Position numbers and translations under genes: made by a program. A stretch of DNA of 64,000 bases from Enterovirga rhinocerotis (GTDB lineage Bacteria; Pseudomonadota; Alphaproteobacteria; Rhizobiales; Beijerinckiaceae), in contig NZ_SNZR01000013.1 of the NCBI RefSeq assembly GCF_004363955.1, positions 744,001 through 808,000 on the forward strand, written 5' to 3'. The stretch's first letter is position 1. Every line of letters begins with the position of its first letter. The notes below the pieces were generated by a model that worked only from the letters and a program-made list of their open reading frames with translations, was not told the origin of the DNA and ran no database searches. This document shows positions 60,678 to 64,000 of the stretch, one piece after another.

Positions 60678-61025
60678 TCACGCCGTCCGCGCCTGCCGCA
60701 TGGCGCGGACGATCTCCCGCAGCTCGCGCATCTCAGCCCGCTTCTCCGCCTCCTCGTCCATCTCGCGGTCGTGAGCCTCCGCCTCGAGGAGCGTCGCGCA
60801 GCGCGTCAGGGCCGCCGTCAGCAGCGTGATCGCCTGCACGAGCAGCTCGATGTCGTGCGAGCCCGGGAAGTGGCCGTTGGCCGTCGGCAGGGTTTCGGGC
60901 TTCAGCGGCTCGCGGCGGCCGGTTGCGGCCTCCTTCTTATAGGCGAGGTATCCGACGACTATCGCCGTGAAGCCTCCGGCCCCGAAGAGCGAGATCAGTC
61001 CCGTCAGGATGTCGCCGGGGTTCAT
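60678..61025 (-). CDS. Membrane-anchored coiled-coil protein of the lysis module
   Basis: This is a 115-aa protein with an N-terminal membrane segment (LTGLISLFGAGGFTAIVVGYLAY) and a long charged helix (AEAHDREMDEEAEKRAEMRE) that may form a coiled coil. It is organised like i-spanins or small holin partners of phages. It overlaps the next upstream gene by 4 nt (61022-61025). Confidence 0.7.
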   Translation of the reverse strand: MNPGDILTGLISLFGAGGFTAIVVGYLAYKKEAATGRREPLKPETLPTANGHFPGSHDIELLVQAITLLTAALTRCATLLEAEAHDREMDEEAEKRAEMRELREIVRAMRQARTA

Positions 61026-61501
61026 TCATGCGATCCTGCTCGGCTGAGTTGGAGCAGCCTCGGAAGGCGGAGCGGCCGGAAGGCATTGGCCCTGAAGGCA
61101 TCGGCCATGCTGCGGGCGCACGAGACCAGCTCGAACACGATGAAGATGGGGTAGAAGACGAAGCCGGCCGGCGGGTTCGGTGACGGGTTCTGGAAGAACA
61201 GCCAGATCAGGACGAGCCACCAGACGACGCCGAACCACGAGCACATGAAGCGCAGGAGCGGCGTCCTGCACCAATGGCCGTTCACGACCAGCGCCCCGAC
61301 GCGGACGACGCCGACGCATACCGAGAAGATGCCCCATTGCCGCTCGGTCGCAAGCGCCGCAAGCGCCGCGTAGGTGGGGTTCCCGAAGGTCTGCCACCAT
61401 GGCGCGATGAGCCAGAGCCCCCAGCCGATCATCATGCTCGCAAAGAGATACTCGACGAGCCGATCGGGATAGGCGGCGCTGGCGCGGGTCGAGTTGGGCA
61501 T
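61022..61501 (-). CDS. Phage multi-span membrane protein
   Basis: This is a 159-aa protein with about four hydrophobic segments (MMIGWGLWLIAPWW; FMCSWFGVVWWLVLIWLFF) and a basic C-terminal tail. It is placed between the holin gene and the coiled-coil membrane gene, with tight spacing, so it belongs to the lysis/membrane module. Similar four-span proteins occur in alphaproteobacterial prophages without known function. Confidence 0.75.
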   Translation of the reverse strand: MPNSTRASAAYPDRLVEYLFASMMIGWGLWLIAPWWQTFGNPTYAALAALATERQWGIFSVCVGVVRVGALVVNGHWCRTPLLRFMCSWFGVVWWLVLIWLFFQNPSPNPPAGFVFYPIFIVFELVSCARSMADAFRANAFRPLRLPRLLQLSRAGSHE

Positions 61502-61505
61502 CGGC

Positions 61506-61820
61506 CTATCCGCCCGCCGGTCCGACGACCTTGCGGCTCGGCACCTCGAGCGCGACCGTCGGCGACGTCGTGACGATCTTCGCGACCTCCGGCGCCTTGG
61601 CCAGCTCGTACATCACCGCCTTCGGGTCGGCGTGGACTGCGGACTTCGCGAGGCCAGCAGCGCGACGCTCGTACAGGGCCCAGCCGGAGGCGATCAGGAC
61701 CATCAGGGCGCCGACGATCTGGTTCATGGTGTCGGCGTCGAGATAGCCGAGCGTGACAAGACTGCCACCGCCGGCGAGGAGGAACTGCCGCACGAGCGAC
61801 AGGATGATGGTGCTGTTCAT
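61506..61820 (-). CDS. Putative holin (Pam3-gp28-like)
   Basis: This is a 104-aa protein with two membrane segments (FLLAGGGSLVTLGYLD; QIVGALMVLIASGWALYERR) and a charged tail; the pattern RxxLLAGGG...GYxD...IVGAL is that of the Pam3-gp28 family of holins. It would make the pores through which the amidase encoded upstream reaches the cell wall. It is 4 nt ahead of the multi-span protein gene. Confidence 0.85.
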   Translation of the reverse strand: MNSTIILSLVRQFLLAGGGSLVTLGYLDADTMNQIVGALMVLIASGWALYERRAAGLAKSAVHADPKAVMYELAKAPEVAKIVTTSPTVALEVPSRKVVGPAGG

Positions 61821-61847
61821 GACAGGTCTCCCGGTCGACGAGTGGGT

Positions 61848-62234
61848 TCAGTTGCCGACGCGCTGGCCGCGGATCGGGACGCCCCGATAGGTCCCGTCGC
61901 GCTTCTGCCGCGCTCGGCCGGACGCGTAGGCGACGGTCGGGTTCTGGACGGCCGCGCAGATCCCCGTCGCCACGGTGTCGACGAGATCGAGCGTGACGGC
62001 CGTCGAGGGCGCGAAGGTCTTCGCGATCGCAGCGATGGTCTGCGCCGTGGGCTGGTAGCCGCAGGCCTGGACGACACGGGCCTGAGCCTTGGCGACGAGC
62101 TCCGCCTGCCCGGCGGCCGATGCGAGCGTCTGAGCGCTGACGAGGAAGCCGGCCACCTGCGATGAGGTGACGTTGCAAGCGGACAGCATGAGCGCGCACA
62201 GGAGCGCGCCCGCCGTAAGAGCGGAACGGATCAT
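61848..62234 (-). CDS. Phage lipoprotein
   Basis: This is a 128-aa secreted lipoprotein: signal RSALTAGALLCALMLSAC with lipobox LSAC. The mature part has Ala-rich helices (FLVSAQTLASAAGQAELVAK) and a basic end. Between the amidase and holin genes, it could be an outer-membrane spanin component or a tail-associated lipoprotein. There is no firm family. Confidence 0.75.
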   Translation of the reverse strand: MIRSALTAGALLCALMLSACNVTSSQVAGFLVSAQTLASAAGQAELVAKAQARVVQACGYQPTAQTIAAIAKTFAPSTAVTLDLVDTVATGICAAVQNPTVAYASGRARQKRDGTYRGVPIRGQRVGN

Positions 62235-62280
62235 GGTGGGACCTTTCAGGAGGATGCCCGGATGCCGCCGGGAGCGGATT

Positions 62281-63018
62281 TCAGGCGGCGAGCGCGGGGT
62301 TCAGGAGAGCCGACGTCGCCGCACGGATGGTGTTCCCAGCGCCGGTCGCGCCGACGTAGATCATGCTGCCTGCGGAGGGCACGGCGGCGATGTCCCACTT
62401 CCCACGCTGCGCGATTCCGAGCGTGCCCTGGACCTCGGCATGAGACAGGACCGTGCGGGGCGTGACCGGGATGCCGTAGCGCGAGCAGAGTCCGGCCAGC
62501 ACGCCCGGCAGCATGTCCCACTGCTTCGGCGTCATCGGCGCCTTGCCGGGATCGAAGGGACGCTCGATCGCGCCGGCCATGCAGGCGAGCGAAACCCCGA
62601 TCGAGCCCGTGTTGAGGTTAAGCGTGTGGGCGGCGTAGCCGGACTTGATCCCGGCGCCGTCGTTCAGGGCGATCGACTTGCCGCGGGCCAGCGTGCCGTC
62701 ACCTTGGATGATGACGTGGTAGTGCTCGCGATCGAGGTCGGACGCCTTGTGGGCGCCAGCCGTCCAGTGGACGATGACCCGGGCCATCTTCGCCGCGGGC
62801 ATCCAGGCCGAGGGGACGACACCCACGGCAGGAGCGACCGGCGGCACCACCGGCAGGACGATCCCCGCCAGCGCCGGCTTCCCGGTCTCCAGCGCCTTCA
62901 GGATGGCGGTCTGCGACAGGTCCCCGAGGTCGCCGTCGATCCCGTCCTTGTTCGGCCCGCTCCTGCCGATGTCATAGCCGAGCGCCTTCAGGCGCCGCTG
63001 GATGTCCAGCACGATCAT
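62281..63018 (-). CDS. N-acetylmuramoyl-L-alanine amidase (endolysin)
   Basis: This is a 245-aa cell-wall hydrolase: an N-terminal peptidoglycan-binding domain (LDIQRRLKALGYDIGRSGPN) followed by an Amidase_2 domain with zinc-site residues in VIVHWTAG (His), EHYHVIIQ and LSHAEVQG (His). It cleaves the amide between MurNAc and L-Ala. The ATG at 63018 follows GGAG; an ATG at 63036 is less likely. The N-terminal binding domain is in front, not at the end, as in several phages of Gram-negative hosts. It is the first gene of the lysis cassette after a terminator. Confidence 0.93.
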   Translation of the reverse strand: MIVLDIQRRLKALGYDIGRSGPNKDGIDGDLGDLSQTAILKALETGKPALAGIVLPVVPPVAPAVGVVPSAWMPAAKMARVIVHWTAGAHKASDLDREHYHVIIQGDGTLARGKSIALNDGAGIKSGYAAHTLNLNTGSIGVSLACMAGAIERPFDPGKAPMTPKQWDMLPGVLAGLCSRYGIPVTPRTVLSHAEVQGTLGIAQRGKWDIAAVPSAGSMIYVGATGAGNTIRAATSALLNPALAA

Positions 63019-63037
63019 GGGATGTCTCCGAGGCATG

Positions 63038-63059
63038 AAAAAGCCCGCGCGAGGCGGGC
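63038..63059 (-). terminator. Rho-independent terminator between tail-type and lysis genes
   Basis: On the minus strand GCCCGC-CTCGC-GCGGGC followed by TTTTT (63042-63038). A perfect 6-bp stem. It stops transcripts from the genes at 63238-64000, so the amidase needs its own promoter within about 20 nt or read-through. Confidence 0.85.
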
Positions 63060-63237
63060 GGGGATCAGCTATCAGCACGGGTCGGCGTGGACCCGTCGGT
63101 TTCGGACGTTAGTTCCGAGGGGCCTCGGCAGCATCGGGACGTGGGACACCCGCCGGCACCCGGTTGATCGGAGTAGCGAGTCCGATCCGAAGTCGTGGCG
63201 CTCTCTGTCCTGCCGCCATGAGGCCGGGCATTGGCTT

Positions 63238-63600
63238 CTACGCGGCCGGCTCAGGATCCGGCTCCGGCTCCGCGGGCGGTGCAGGCGTCGCGGCGGCGAG
63301 CGCGGCCTTCAGCTCCTCGACCTCGAGCCTGAGGTCGCCGTTCTCGGATTCGAGCGTCGAGGCACGGGCGGACAGGGCGCCTACCTCTTCGAGGGTGTCG
63401 GCATTGATGGTCTCGATCACCGTCTCGAGCGGGAAGCCGAGGGCGCCGGCCTGTTCGGGCGTCATCGGGCCGTTGAGCGAGATCGTCTCGCGGCCGAAGG
63501 CGTCGGTCTGCGCGTCGCCGAGGATCACGTGGAAGGCGGGCGGCCCTCCGGAGCCCGGCGGGCGGCCGCGAAACAGGAATTCGTAGACGAAGACGGCCAT
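63238..63600 (-). CDS. Phage tail-accessory-like coiled-coil protein
   Basis: This is a 120-aa protein: a beta-like N-terminal half (AVFVYEFLFRGRPPG; AFHVILGDA) then a coiled coil (LSARASTLESENGDLRLEVE) and a Pro/Glu-rich tail. It lies just downstream of a tail-fibre-like gene, where phages often put fibre chaperones or assembly proteins. No family was recognised. Confidence 0.7.
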   Translation of the reverse strand: MAVFVYEFLFRGRPPGSGGPPAFHVILGDAQTDAFGRETISLNGPMTPEQAGALGFPLETVIETINADTLEEVGALSARASTLESENGDLRLEVEELKAALAAATPAPPAEPEPDPEPAA

Positions 63601-63610
63601 GGTCGGCTCC

Positions 63611-64000
63611 TCAGGCGATGGCGGTGACGTTGGTGCCGGCGATCTTCCAGACCGAGCCGTTCCAGGTGACGACGGCGCCGGTGCCGGCTCCCGCCCCCTC
63701 CTGCGTGCCGGCGCCGTTGAAGGCTCGGCAGTTGCTGGCCCAGGCCGTGTGGCCGACCTGCATGTTGGCGGCAGGAAGGGTTGCGACGGTGAAGGACGGC
63801 AGGCTCGCCGCGGCGATCGATGCCACGGGCGTCATGGTGCATTCGTCGAAGTCGACCCATGTGACGCTGGACGAGACGCCAAGCGTCACGTTCACGACCA
63901 TGCGGAACTCGCAATAGCCCGCATCGGCCGGGGCCGTGACCTGACCTTCGAGAAGAGCCCAGGCTGTCGTCGAGCCGACACCGATCGTCGAGAAGGCGGT
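63611..64000 (-). CDS. Partial tail fibre/receptor-binding-like protein (5' end outside window)
   Basis: At least 129 codons are open from the window edge; the start lies beyond 64000. The visible part ends GTGAVVTWNGSVWKIAGTNV, a beta-rich fold usual at the end of phage fibre or receptor-binding proteins, after a jelly-roll-like segment (SSVTWVDFDECTMTPVASIA). An internal ATG at 63901 is unlikely to be the real start, because the frame continues with similar beta-type sequence. Confidence 0.75.
   Translation of the reverse strand, partial: TAFSTIGVGSTTAWALLEGQVTAPADAGYCEFRMVVNVTLGVSSSVTWVDFDECTMTPVASIAAASLPSFTVATLPAANMQVGHTAWASNCRAFNGAGTQEGAGAGTGAVVTWNGSVWKIAGTNVTAIA

Larger units (their letters stand above)
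55148..64000. mobile_element. Second prophage, left part (runs off the window)
   Basis: A plus-strand cluster of small overlapping genes (55148-58708) is followed by a minus-strand module with lysis and tail-type genes (58711-64000). No integrase or capsid gene lies in the window; the left boundary lies between tRNA-Pro(TGG) and 55148. The right end is outside. Confidence 0.8.

Overview
The window is GC-rich and reads as chromosome of an alphaproteobacterium, most likely of the order Hyphomicrobiales (Methylobacterium/Bosea-like). The grounds are gene content (3-hydroxybutyrate dehydrogenase/patatin/acetoacetate decarboxylase cluster, GCG_CRPN-type secreted peptide, NDUFS4-type complex I subunit) and LexA boxes of the alphaproteobacterial type GTTC-N7-GTTC. 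The genus is an inference; no rRNA gene is present.

Region 1 (1-33.4 kb) is ordinary chromosome rich in transport and catabolism. An XRE-cupin regulator is divergent from an operon (0.8-10.5 kb) with a polyamine-type ABC importer, a hydantoinase/oxoprolinase pair, two paralogous binding proteins and an HDAC/acetylpolyamine-amidohydrolase-like enzyme. A two-gene SOS operon with a leaderless-looking LexA promoter (10.8-11.4 kb) is followed by bdhA/patatin/acetoacetate decarboxylase (11.5-14.2 kb). Then come a MarC protein, AraC and LuxR regulators, two small secreted proteins, and a LysR regulator ahead of a second polyamine-type importer coupled to a TIM-barrel protein and two dehydrogenases (19.5-27.2 kb). 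A thioesterase-prpD-prpC-prpB methylcitrate operon is divergent from its PrpR/ScfR-type regulator, with a tandem TTTGCAAA operator between them (27.8-33.4 kb).

Region 2 (34.09-54.39 kb) is an integrated element bounded by 20-bp direct repeats that include the 3' end of an intact tRNA-Pro(CGG) gene. It carries an integrase, AlpA-like regulators, a primase-polymerase, an iteron-rich putative origin, a terminase-small-subunit-like gene and one giant PLxRFG-type polyvalent protein (about 2310 aa). It has no recognisable large terminase, portal, capsid or tail gene. This is the layout of a phage satellite (PICI/P4-like) and is the best candidate for an undescribed system here. Its right end holds lower-GC accessory genes (a HEPN-like protein, a KHHWW-motif protein, a GNAT enzyme) and remnants of other integrases. 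Matching remnants lie just outside the left end, so this tRNA is a repeated integration site.

Region 3 (54.5-64 kb) has the complex I subunit gene and tRNA-Pro(TGG), then the start of a second prophage. Its plus-strand genes are many small tightly overlapping ones ending in a Thg1-type 3'-5' polymerase. A leaderless SOS gene follows, whose promoter and N-terminal motif match the chromosomal SOS operon. On the minus strand lie an SRAP-type DNA-protein crosslink peptidase and a lysis/tail module (amidase, lipoprotein, holin, tail-fibre-like protein running off the window).
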